Assembly: GCA_022701475.1 (NCBI GenBank) | Contig: JAKOOI010000127.1 | Location: 1-6,230 of the forward strand | Direction of reading: 5' to 3' | Source: Weeksellaceae bacterium | GTDB taxonomy: Bacteria > Bacteroidota > Bacteroidia > Flavobacteriales > Weeksellaceae | Length of the DNA: 6,230 nt | In this document: in pieces, positions 1 to 6,202 of the stretch | Layout of the letters: every line of letters begins with the position of its first letter | How positions within the stretch are numbered: the first letter of the stretch is position 1 | Program-made: the position numbers and the translations under genes | The notes under the pieces: model-generated | The model's database searches: none | Seen by the model: only the letters and a program-made list of their open reading frames with translations | Told to the model about the DNA's origin: nothing

Positions 1-2102
1 ACCTGGATCTGCACCTGGTCTCCCAGCTGGTATCGTTTTCCGTGCCTGTTTCCGTATACCGCATGGGTTTTCGCATCATAAGTATAGGAATCATCCATCA
101 GGTCCCTGAGCTTGATCAGCCCTTCAGCACCGTTTTCAGGAATTTCCACCCAAAAACCAAATTCTGCAACTCCGGAAATCACACCGGTAAAAGTCTCTCC
201 CAGATGTTTTTCCATGAATTTTACCTGCATATACTTGATGGAATCCCTTTCCGCATCGGCGGCCAGCCTTTCCATGGAACTGCAATGCTTGGCTTTATCT
301 TCCAGCTCGGCCTTATTTGGGGATTTGCCTCCATCCAGGTAATGCTGGAGCAAGCGGTGGGCGATCAGATCCGGATACCGGCGGATGGGAGAAGTGAAGT
401 GGCTGTAATAATCAAAGCCGAGTCCGTAATGGCCGATCGGCTCGGTAGAATACACTGCTTTGCTCATGCTCCGCATCGCCAGGGTTTCAATCATATTTTC
501 TTCACCTTTTCCTTTGACGTCCTGCAGCAGTTTATTTAAAGACTCTGCTACTTTTTTGGTATTGGCAAGATCCATTTTATATCCGAAAGTAGACACAAAT
601 TCCCTCAAGGATTCCAGTTTGGCCGGATCCGGATCATCGTGAATCCTGTAAATAAAGGTATTCTGACTGATTTCCCCTCTTTTGTTCAGGGAAACGAATT
701 CGGATACTTTTTTGTTGGCCAGCAGCATGAATTCTTCGATGAGGTGATTGGAATCTTTGCTGATCTTAAAATACACCCCTATCGGTTCATTGTTTTCATC
801 AAGGTTGAACCGTACTTCGCTGCGGTCAAAAGTGATGGCTCCATCTTTGATTCTTTTCTGGCGCATGATTTTCGCCAGCCGGTCCAGCACCAGGATCTCT
901 TCTTTGAAATCACCGTCTTTTCCTTCAATCCTTTCCTGGGCCTCTTCGTAGGTGAATCGCCTGTCTGAATGGATAACCGTCCTTCCGAACCATTGTTTAT
1001 GGATTTTCGCATTATCGTCAAGTTCGAAAACCGCCGAGAAAGTAAATTTATCCTCGTGGGGACGGAGCGAGCATACGTCGTTGCTCAGCACTTCCGGCAG
1101 CATCGGCACCACACGGTCTACCAGGTAAACCGAAGTGGCCCGCTGATAGGCTTCATCATCCAGCATTGTTCCCGGAACCACATAGTGTGAAACATCAGCA
1201 ATATGAACTCCGACTTCCCAGTTTCCGTTATCGAGTTTTCTCACGGAGAGGGCATCATCAAAGTCTTTTGCATCTTTGGGATCGATGGTGAATGTCGTAA
1301 TGCCCCGCATGTCCCAGCGTTTTGCCACTTCCTCATCATTGATGCTGCGGTCGATCTTATCGGCATCCCGTTCTACTTCTTCAGGGAATTCATAGGGCAG
1401 GCCATATTCTGCAAGGATGGAATGGATTTCGGTTTCATGCTCTCCCGGAGCTCCCAGCACCTGGATGATCTCGCCTTCCGGGTTTTTATCCCCCGGTCTC
1501 CATTCGGTCATCTTTACAATCACCTTGTCACCGCCCTGGGCACCGCCGAATTTTCCTTTCGGGATAAAGATATCGGTGTTGATGGATTTTTTATCGCAGA
1601 CTACGAAACCGAAATCCTTGTGAGGAACCAGCTGAAGGGTTCCCACGAATTCCGTTCTGTTTCTTTCCAGCACTTCCAGCACGGAACCTTCTGTCTTCTT
1701 TCCTTTGTAGGTATACGTTACAATCAGTACTTTATCACCCTGCAATGCATCTTTTACATTCTTAGAGTGGATGAAGATGTCATTTTCCACGCCTTCCACG
1801 CTGACATAGGCATTTCCGGACTGGTTAAAGTCGATGGTCCCGGTAAGGGTGCCTTTGATATCAAGATTAATGATATATTTCCCTTTCTCCGTCTCTTTTA
1901 TCCTTTCGGCTGCCTGCAGTTTGTGGAGTGACTGGACCACCAGTTCACGCTGCCTGGGGTTTTTGTAACCGATTCCGTCCCCAATCTGCTTGTAATTGTA
2001 AACTTTGGTGGAATTCTCATTCATATACCGCAGGATCAGTCTCCCGATTTCCTGCAATTTGCTGTCATTTTTCTGACTTATATATTTTCTTTTTTTTGGC
2101 AT
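1..2102 (-). CDS. rnr: Ribonuclease R (3'-5' exoribonuclease), C-terminus cut by window edge
   Basis: This is a processive hydrolytic 3'-5' exoribonuclease of the RNase II/RNB family, which degrades structured RNA in the cytoplasm. About 700 codons read without a stop from an ATG at 2102 to the window edge. A full-length family member should need only a few tens more residues. Visible order: a basic N-terminus (MPKKRKYISQ); a winged-helix-like segment at about 12-78; two cold-shock/OB-type domains at about 82-145 and 152-217; the RNB catalytic domain from about 250 to 590; and an S1 domain from about 635 to the edge. The metal-binding motif DPKDAKDFDD lies at 274-283, so D274, D280, D282 and D283 match the active-site aspartates of E. 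coli RNase R. The signature HFTSPIRRYPDL lies at about 568-579. The start is preceded by A/T-rich sequence with no Shine-Dalgarno, as is usual in Bacteroidota. The identification is secure; only the last residues and the stop are unseen. Confidence 0.97.
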   Translation of the reverse strand, partial: MPKKRKYISQKNDSKLQEIGRLILRYMNENSTKVYNYKQIGDGIGYKNPRQRELVVQSLHKLQAAERIKETEKGKYIINLDIKGTLTGTIDFNQSGNAYVSVEGVENDIFIHSKNVKDALQGDKVLIVTYTYKGKKTEGSVLEVLERNRTEFVGTLQLVPHKDFGFVVCDKKSINTDIFIPKGKFGGAQGGDKVIVKMTEWRPGDKNPEGEIIQVLGAPGEHETEIHSILAEYGLPYEFPEEVERDADKIDRSINDEEVAKRWDMRGITTFTIDPKDAKDFDDALSVRKLDNGNWEVGVHIADVSHYVVPGTMLDDEAYQRATSVYLVDRVVPMLPEVLSNDVCSLRPHEDKFTFSAVFELDDNAKIHKQWFGRTVIHSDRRFTYEEAQERIEGKDGDFKEEILVLDRLAKIMRQKRIKDGAITFDRSEVRFNLDENNEPIGVYFKISKDSNHLIEEFMLLANKKVSEFVSLNKRGEISQNTFIYRIHDDPDPAKLESLREFVSTFGYKMDLANTKKVAESLNKLLQDVKGKGEENMIETLAMRSMSKAVYSTEPIGHYGLGFDYYSHFTSPIRRYPDLIAHRLLQHYLDGGKSPNKAELEDKAKHCSSMERLAADAERDSIKYMQVKFMEKHLGETFTGVISGVAEFGFWVEIPENGAEGLIKLRDLMDDSYTYDAKTHAVYGNRHGKRYQLGDQVQIQ

Positions 2103-2442
2103 TTTATTTCTATTGGTTAATCTGTCGGACCTCCGGATTTATTTTTACCGGACTATTCCTGTTTATATCTTTTTGACGGGTCTGCGTGAACGGAACCCTA
2201 TTTAATTTTATTCAAAATCTGCTCATATGTGTTTTGGCATCAGAAATCCGGCCATTCCTTTTTCTCTTGCAGGCAATCTTCTTTTTTACCACCTTCCGGA
2301 CCTGAATCAGCTGTCAGTCATTAAAATAGTATTGAGGATACATTTACAATTTTAGATATGATCTCCGGCCTGGCCGTTTATACTATCGCCTTTTATACAC
2401 CGCTGACTGGTTACAGAAGAATACAAGATACTATCTGTAAAT
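2103..2442. other. Intergenic region upstream of rnr, no gene seen
   Basis: This 340-base stretch separates the exported-protein gene from rnr, both on the minus strand. I see no credible coding sequence. The only ORF touching it (2352-2579 minus) overlaps the neighbouring gene in another frame and has no recognisable content. It should hold the rnr promoter and leader, but I found no perfect minus-strand TAnnTTTG box inside it. The closest match, TATTTTTG at 2448-2455, lies within the end of the upstream gene. A short GC-rich palindrome (CGGCC-T-GGCCG, 2366-2376) has a one-base spacer and no T-run, so it is not a convincing terminator. Confidence 0.6.
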
Positions 2443-3303
2443 TTAATCAAAAATAATCTGTCTTTCACATTCCTCTTCCGGCTGGTACCGGATTTTTGTA
2501 ATAAACCCTTTTTTACAGTCACAGGAGATGTCCTTATTATTAAATTTTGATTCTGTAAGAACCGGAACGCCATTTTCATTAAGCGTATAGGATTTTCCGT
2601 TTCTGAATGTTTTTATCTTCTTTCTGTCACCATTTTTATAATCTCTGTATATCTTTATTACAGAGTATAACCTGCCGTTTTTATAGATCCGGGTTTTCTT
2701 TTCCGGATTTTCCTCAATATATTTTATTTCAGATTCGTCGTATTCCCTGTAGGTCAGTTCATCGAATTCATTTCCATGCTGGTGGAAAGTATATATCAGT
2801 GTACCCGCGTAATTAAAGATGTGATGAAATGCTTCATAGCCAGGATGGGCTTCCTCTTTCCTGTTATAGAAAAGGAGATAGTTTTTCCAGGAAGTTGAAT
2901 CATATTTGCTGAATTCAGGAAATTCAGGATTTTTAACTGTTCCTCTATAGACGTAATAAGGCGTATGAAAATAATAGAAGGCACGATCTTCACGGTCATT
3001 ATAGGAATACAATATTTTCGACCGGTCACTATTGTACACCATGCTGTCTCTGGAGTAACATTTTATATTCTCCTTTATCCGTTCCATCTGAAATAAAGAT
3101 AATTCTTCCCTGAAATCCTCAAACCTTCCATATATACTTCCGGAGGAGAATTCCGGGATCAGCGAAATGATTTCAGACGGTTTCTCCAGACAGTATGTTT
3201 TCATTTCCTTAATCCTGCAGGAAATATGCTGATCCTGTCCGGTCATCTGCCCGTAAGAGGCGGAAACGAAAAATATAGATAAAAAGAGAAAATACGAATT
3301 CAT
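2443..3303 (-). CDS. Hypothetical exported protein, function unknown
   Basis: I do not recognise this 286-residue protein. I chose the ATG at 3303. A longer reading from a TTG at 3315 would add only four residues ahead of an otherwise clean signal peptide. Residues 1-19 (MNSYFLFLSIFFVSASYGQ) look like a Sec signal peptide with likely cleavage near SYG/Q. There is no lipobox cysteine, so a periplasmic or secreted product is expected. The mature part is rich in Tyr, Lys, Glu and Asp. Around 160-250 are short strand-like segments with NG or AG turns (FNYAGTLIYTF, RIYKNGRLYSV, TFRNGKSYTLNENG), faintly like YD/MORN-type beta repeats. A CDC pair sits at 261-263. The gene is visibly richer in A+T than rnr and pgk. 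It lies between rpiB and rnr with its own likely promoter. The reading frame is intact, but the role cannot be inferred. Confidence 0.8.
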   Translation of the reverse strand: MNSYFLFLSIFFVSASYGQMTGQDQHISCRIKEMKTYCLEKPSEIISLIPEFSSGSIYGRFEDFREELSLFQMERIKENIKCYSRDSMVYNSDRSKILYSYNDREDRAFYYFHTPYYVYRGTVKNPEFPEFSKYDSTSWKNYLLFYNRKEEAHPGYEAFHHIFNYAGTLIYTFHQHGNEFDELTYREYDESEIKYIEENPEKKTRIYKNGRLYSVIKIYRDYKNGDRKKIKTFRNGKSYTLNENGVPVLTESKFNNKDISCDCKKGFITKIRYQPEEECERQIIFD

Positions 3304-3437
3304 AAATAACTGCAATGAAATAACTAAATTTATAGTTTATATCAGGTTACCGGTAAGGGATAGGCAGGAGATAAAAAAGAAAGAATGAATTATTTCTGTT
3401 CAGACGGAATAACAGAATAAAAGCTTATCAGATGATG

Positions 3438-3445
3438 CAAATATA
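3438..3445 (-). promoter_or_regulatory. Candidate -7 promoter box for the exported-protein gene
   Basis: The minus strand reads TATATTTG, an exact match to the Bacteroidota -7 consensus TAnnTTTG. It lies about 135 bases before the ATG at 3303 and downstream of the rpiB terminator, so the gene could be transcribed independently with a leader of roughly 125 bases. I saw no clear -33 element at the usual spacing, and the region is A+T-rich, so a chance match is possible. Confidence 0.4.
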
Positions 3446-3462
3446 CAAATAAATTAATAAAT

Positions 3463-3490
3463 AAAGCCCGTAAATTGATTTACAGGCTTT
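3463..3490 (-). terminator. Rho-independent terminator of rpiB
   Basis: An inverted repeat begins 7 bases past the rpiB stop. AAAGCC and GTAAAT pair with ATTTAC and GGCTTT across one C/A mismatch, with a very short loop (effectively TTGA). On the minus strand the stem is followed by a T-rich tail (TTTATTTATT). Its position and form fit termination of rpiB, separating it from the exported-protein gene. Confidence 0.75.
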
Positions 3491-3496
3491 TATATG

Positions 3497-3931
3497 TTAG
3501 CAATATGCAATCTTATCAACCCTGGTCTGATGCCTGCCGCCCTCAAAGTCCGTAGAGAGGAACTTTTCAGCAATTTCGATCGCCACTTCCTTGGAAATGA
3601 ACCGTGCAGGGATGGAAATCATATTGGCATCATTATGCTGTCTGGCCAGGGCCGCAATCTCCGGCATCCAGCAAAGTGCGCAACGGATCTTCTGATGCTT
3701 GTTTGCCGTGATCTGAACACCGTTTCCGCTTCCGCAGATCAGGATTCCCAGTTCGTTCTCTCCGTTCTCCACAGAGGCTGCAGCGGGGTGTACAAAGTCC
3801 GGATAATCCACACTCGTTGTGGATAACGTTCCAAAATCCTGAATTTCAAACCTTTCTGAAAGAAAGTTCTTAACAATTTCCTTGTATTCAAAACCAGCGT
3901 GGTCAGCAGCAATAGCTATTTTTCGTTTCAT
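3497..3931 (-). CDS. rpiB: Ribose-5-phosphate isomerase B
   Basis: This enzyme interconverts ribose 5-phosphate and ribulose 5-phosphate in the non-oxidative pentose phosphate pathway, in the cytoplasm. The 144-residue product is the usual length for the RpiB/LacA/LacB family. Visible motifs are AADHAG with D10 and H11 near the N-terminus, DYPD at 42-45, the anion-hole loop CGSGNG at 66-71 with catalytic Cys66, and RQHND at 97-101 with H99 and N100. Several of these positions coincide with E. coli RpiB numbering. The family's usual Thr68 is Ser here, which is a conservative change. The ATG at 3931 gives the expected N-terminus MKRKIAIAADHAG. A terminator follows immediately, and a -7 box lies about 40 bases upstream. 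The gene diverges from pgk across a 565-base gap. Its 5' part contains DnaA-box-like sequence (see the 3804-3826 entry). Confidence 0.96.
   Translation of the reverse strand: MKRKIAIAADHAGFEYKEIVKNFLSERFEIQDFGTLSTTSVDYPDFVHPAAASVENGENELGILICGSGNGVQITANKHQKIRCALCWMPEIAALARQHNDANMISIPARFISKEVAIEIAEKFLSTDFEGGRHQTRVDKIAYC
3804..3826. repeat. Inverted pair of DnaA-box 9-mers inside rpiB
   Basis: TAATCCACA (3804-3812, one mismatch to TTATCCACA) faces TGTGGATAA (3818-3826, a perfect reverse-complement box) across five bases. Both lie within rpiB codons, so amino-acid coding may explain them. However, the perfect box is the same 9-mer found twice in the adjacent intergenic region about 200 bases away. 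Confidence 0.5.
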
Positions 3932-3969
3932 AACCGTTTTATTAAGTCTCTTTTTGATTTATTTCTCTG

Positions 3970-3977
3970 CAAAGGTA
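3970..3977 (-). promoter_or_regulatory. Candidate -7 promoter box for rpiB
   Basis: The minus strand reads TACCTTTG, an exact TAnnTTTG match, ending about 40 bases upstream of the rpiB ATG at 3931. This predicts a leader of roughly 30 bases. I see no good -33 TTG/TTTG at the usual distance: a TTTG at 3988-3991 is only 10 bases away. Position and exact match favour a real promoter. Confidence 0.55.
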
Positions 3978-4028
3978 AGAATATTCACAAAGTTTGTTGG
4001 CAGTTCGTGGGTAAAATGTGAAAAGGAT

Positions 4029-4057
4029 TGTGGATAAGTGTGGATAAGTATGGAAAA
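4029..4057 (-). repeat. Three tandem DnaA-box-like 9-mers at 10-bp spacing
   Basis: TGTGGATAA occurs at 4029-4037 and again at 4039-4047, followed by the weaker TATGGAAAA at 4049-4057. All three are in the same orientation with start-to-start spacing of exactly 10 bp, placing them on one face of the helix. A further near match, TGTGAAAAG, lies just before them at 4017-4025. The first two are perfect reverse complements of TTATCCACA. Confidence 0.7.
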
Positions 4058-4154
4058 CTAATTGTTTTACCGTACAAAAAAATTTCGTAATGGAAATTTA
4101 ATCTGAAAAATCTTCCGGAAAGTTCAAAAAACTTTTTTGCACGAATTCGGCCTC

Positions 4155-4227
4155 TTTTCCATAAATCAGTTATTCAGAATCAAATTGGGGAAAAGTTATC
4201 CATATTTGTTAGTAACTCTGTGAAAAA
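4155..4227. repeat. Facing group of near-consensus DnaA boxes
   Basis: TTTTCCATA (4155-4163) and TTATCCATA (4196-4204) each differ from the relaxed consensus at one base, with T in place of C at position 8. TGTGAAAAA (4219-4227) matches the relaxed consensus on the other strand. The first two point opposite to the tandem array at 4029-4057, giving a left/right arrangement around an A+T-rich centre. Individually these are weak; the case rests on their clustering. Confidence 0.45.
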
Positions 4228-4258
4228 GCTGATTTCATGCTTTTTATATTGTCGATAA

Positions 4259-4326
4259 GATGTGAATTCAGGAAAAAAAACATGTTATCAACTTTTTGCC
4301 CTAAAGTTATCCCCGAAATTCACATC
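4259..4326. repeat. Perfect 10-bp inverted repeat flanking two weak DnaA boxes
   Basis: GATGTGAATT (4259-4268) and AATTCACATC (4317-4326) are exact reverse complements separated by 48 bases. A second small inverted repeat, AACTTT (4290-4295) and AAAGTT (4303-4308), is nested between them. GTTATC occurs twice in the spacer (4284-4289 and 4306-4311), as part of the weak boxes TTATCAACT and TTATCCCCG. The structure could be a cruciform, a paired protein-binding site, or an RNA stem if transcribed. Confidence 0.6.
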
Positions 4327-4464
4327 ACTCAACAACAATACCGTATTCTTTTTTTTAAGAAAGAAGAAATTGTTGATTATTGGGTGTTGGGTCGCCGGGA
4401 GTTTTGCTGAAAAACTTCCTGAAAACTTTTCCCGGGCCTCTGCGCTTTCAAAATTTTAAAATCT

Positions 4465-4472
4465 TACATTTG
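4465..4472 (+). promoter_or_regulatory. Candidate -7 promoter box for pgk
   Basis: TACATTTG matches TAnnTTTG exactly and ends 24 bases before the pgk ATG at 4497, predicting a leader of about 18 bases. No clear -33 TTG is seen at 17-23 bases upstream. The box overlaps a DnaA-box-like 9-mer (TGTGAAAAG, 4471-4479), which raises the possibility that DnaA binding affects pgk transcription. Confidence 0.6.
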
Positions 4473-4496
4473 TGAAAAGAAAATTCCAGATTATTT

Positions 4497-5687
4497 ATGA
4501 AAACAATCAATGATTTCAATTTCAGCGGAAAAAAGGCTCTGGTGCGGGTAGATTTCAATGTTCCCCAGGACGATCAGCTGAAAGTAACGGACAATACAAG
4601 AATTACAGCGGTAAAACCAACCGTCGATAAAATTCTTCAGGATGGTGGTTCTGTGATCCTTATGGCTCACCTGGGCAGACCGAAAGGAGAAGTAAAGGAT
4701 GAGTTCTCGCTGAAGCATATTGTTGCGGACGTTTCTGAAATCCTGGGCAGGGAGGTGAAATTTGTAGAAGAGAGTGTAGGAGAGAAGGCTCAGGAAGCTG
4801 CTTCTGAACTGAAGCCCGGAGAAATCCTCCTGCTTGAGAACCTCCGTTTCCACAGTGAGGAAGAAAAAGGAGACCGTGGCTTTGCAGAACAGCTTTCCCA
4901 GCTGGGTGATGCCTATGTAAATGATGCCTTCGGTACCGCTCACCGTGCCCATGCTTCCACTGCAGTAATCGCTGAATTCTTTAATTCAACTAAGTTTTTC
5001 GGTTTATTGATGGCTAAAGAACTGGAGGCTATCGATAAAGTGTTGAAAAGCGGTGAAAAACCGGTAACTGCCATTTTAGGCGGATCCAAGGTGTCAACTA
5101 AAATAACCATTATAGAAAATATCCTTCCTGCAGTGGACAATCTGATCATCGGAGGGGGAATGTCGTTTACCTTTATTAAAGCTTTGGGAGGAAAAATCGG
5201 GACTTCGCTGGTAGAGGAAGATAAACTTTCGCTGGCACTTGAGATTTTAGGAAAAGCCAAAGAGAATAATGTTAAGGTCTATCTTCCGTCTGACGTAATG
5301 ATCGCAGAAAGCTTCAGTAATGATGCGGAAAGAAAAGAATCTGACATTTACACAATTCCTGAAGGATGGATGGGAATGGATGCCGGACCTAAATCAAGAG
5401 ATCAGTTCAATGATGTCCTTCTTAATTCCAGAACCATTTTATGGAACGGGCCGATCGGGGTTTTTGAAATGTCCAACTTTTCCGCAGGAACTGTTGCTTT
5501 GGGAGACAGCATTGCTGAAGCGACTGCACAGGGAGCTTTCTCTCTGGTAGGCGGAGGAGACAGCGTTGCATTTGTGAAGCAGTTCGGATATGATGATAAA
5601 GTAAGCTATGTTTCTACAGGAGGCGGAGCGATGCTTGAAAGTCTTGAAGGATTGGAGCTTCCCGGTGTTGCTGCTATTAATAAATAA
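4497..5687 (+). CDS. pgk: Phosphoglycerate kinase
   Basis: This cytoplasmic enzyme transfers a phosphate between 1,3-bisphosphoglycerate and ADP, giving 3-phosphoglycerate and ATP in glycolysis; it runs in reverse in gluconeogenesis. The 396 residues are the typical bacterial length, and all signatures are present. In the N-terminal domain are VRVDFNVP at 16-23, R35, HLGRPKG at 58-64, ENLRFH at 114-119 with R117, and [13 protein letters not shown] at 142-154 with R150. In the C-terminal nucleotide domain are GGSKVSTKI near 197-205, WNGPIGVFE at 316-324 with E324, GGGDS at 352-356, and STGGGA at 373-378. The ATG at 4497 gives the standard N-terminus [20 protein letters not shown]. There is no Shine-Dalgarno, and the preceding bases are A/T-rich. 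A -7 box lies just upstream and a terminator follows the stop by about 26 bases, so it is probably transcribed alone. Nothing suggests loss of activity. Confidence 0.99.
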   Translation: MKTINDFNFSGKKALVRVDFNVPQDDQLKVTDNTRITAVKPTVDKILQDGGSVILMAHLGRPKGEVKDEFSLKHIVADVSEILGREVKFVEESVGEKAQEAASELKPGEILLLENLRFHSEEEKGDRGFAEQLSQLGDAYVNDAFGTAHRAHASTAVIAEFFNSTKFFGLLMAKELEAIDKVLKSGEKPVTAILGGSKVSTKITIIENILPAVDNLIIGGGMSFTFIKALGGKIGTSLVEEDKLSLALEILGKAKENNVKVYLPSDVMIAESFSNDAERKESDIYTIPEGWMGMDAGPKSRDQFNDVLLNSRTILWNGPIGVFEMSNFSAGTVALGDSIAEATAQGAFSLVGGGDSVAFVKQFGYDDKVSYVSTGGGAMLESLEGLELPGVAAINK

Positions 5688-5713
5688 AATATTCCTAAAT
5701 TAAAATAGGTCAG

Positions 5714-5744
5714 GTCCATCGTTGTATAGCGGTGGACTTTTTTT
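5714..5744 (+). terminator. Rho-independent terminator of pgk
   Basis: GTCCATCG (5714-5721) pairs with CGGTGGAC (5730-5737), allowing one T-G wobble, across an 8-base loop. Seven T residues follow directly (5738-5744). It begins 27 bases after the pgk stop codon. Confidence 0.88.
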
Positions 5745-5745
5745 G

Positions 5746-6173
5746 TAAAAATGCTGCTTTTTATTTTTCTTCCTGAAATAATTTTATATTTCATAGAAGA
5801 AAATTTTACAGGTGCTTCGAAATTATTAATTCTCATCATGAGTATGCTGTTCTCCTGATACAACTGATTATTTTCTGCGAAGACCTTGAAATATGCAGTC
5901 CGTAAAAAATTTTTCAAAATATTATTCCCTGATTTTTTTATATGGCTGAAGAAGGCGGCGGGTATTTCATCACGCTGTACAACTTTTGAAAAAAATAATT
6001 TGCCTACAGAAGGATTGTATACATTCGGCAGTTGAAAAAACTTCGATGGCTTCTGAAAGCAGGGTAGGGGAGTAGCACTGAACTGTATCAGCGCCAAAGG
6101 TATATAAATTTAGATGTGGATTCAGAATGTAAACCCTCTGAGAATCTCCTGTATATTTTCCATCTGTACATTT
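5746..6173 (-). pseudogene. Possible decayed minus-strand gene with a frameshift, unrecognised
   Basis: No intact gene lies right of pgk, but the minus strand carries protein-like sequence split over two frames. The upstream frame reads segments such as DGKYTGDSQRVYILNPHLN and YSPTLLSEAIEVF (to about 6036), then shortly ends at a stop (5970-5972). The other frame continues plausibly with QLPNVYNPSVGKLFF, VVQRDEIPAAFFSHIKKSG and YFKVFAENNQLYQEN. The switch falls at a run of six T on the minus strand (6035-6040), and removing one T would join the two halves as EVFQLPNVYN. The second frame has no stop and runs through the pgk terminator into pgk antisense, so the 3' end also looks lost. No convincing start is visible: the first Met lies inside the hairpin at 6182-6202. 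I do not recognise the family. It could instead be ordinary noncoding DNA. Confidence 0.4.
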
Positions 6174-6181
6174 ACCAAAAC

Positions 6182-6202
6182 AAAGCCATCTCAAATGGCT
6201 TT
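6182..6202 (-). terminator. Terminator-like hairpin at right edge
   Basis: AAAGCCAT (6182-6189) and ATGGCTTT (6195-6202) form a perfect 8-bp stem with a 5-base loop. On the minus strand the stem runs into a T-rich tail (GGCTTTGTTTTGG), so it could terminate a minus-strand gene lying right of the window. An alternative stem, AGCCATCT (6184-6191) with AGATGGCT (6204-6211), uses the same left arm, so the two cannot form together. Confidence 0.5.

Larger units (their letters stand above)
3932..4496. other. Candidate replication origin (oriC) / DnaA-box-rich intergenic region
   Basis: No credible gene lies in these 565 bases between divergent rpiB and pgk. The region is A+T-rich and carries many 9-mers close to the DnaA box TTATCCACA (relaxed form TTWTNCACA). 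There are two perfect copies (4029-4037, 4039-4047) and one relaxed match (4219-4227, TGTGAAAAA). One-mismatch sites occur at 3981-3989, 4017-4025, 4049-4057, 4155-4163, 4196-4204 and 4471-4479. Two-mismatch sites occur at 4285-4293 and 4307-4315. The left group is mostly in TGTGGATAA orientation and the right group mostly in TTATCC orientation, with an A+T-rich stretch (about 4060-4135) between them. Genes run outward on both sides, as is common at origins. Bacteroidota origins need not lie beside dnaA. The alternative is a long regulatory region with chance matches. The role is inferred. Confidence 0.45.

Noticed and set aside
42..1931. Several plus-strand open frames (42-539, 639-968, 1203-1931 and others)
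   Set aside because: They are antisense shadows of rnr, whose RNB and S1 motifs on the minus strand are unmistakable.
2366..2376. CGGCC-T-GGCCG palindrome as a terminator of the exported-protein gene
   Set aside because: The one-base loop is too small and there is no T-run on the relevant strand.
3304..3315. TTG start giving a four-residue longer exported protein
   Set aside because: The ATG at 3303 gives a cleaner signal peptide and needs no rare start codon.
3494..3826. Plus-strand 110-residue open frame
   Set aside because: It lies antisense to rpiB, which has full catalytic motifs, and it has no family features.
4119..4135. AAAGTT/AACTTT hairpin followed by T residues, as a possible terminator
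   Set aside because: The stem is short and nearly all A-T, and no gene ends nearby, because both flanking genes start at this gap.
4262..4459. Plus-strand 65-residue open frame in the rpiB-pgk gap
   Set aside because: It has low-complexity A+T-rich content, no recognisable motif, and overlaps the inverted repeats and DnaA-like boxes.
4491..5260. Minus-strand open frames across pgk
   Set aside because: They are antisense shadows of the complete, well-conserved pgk.
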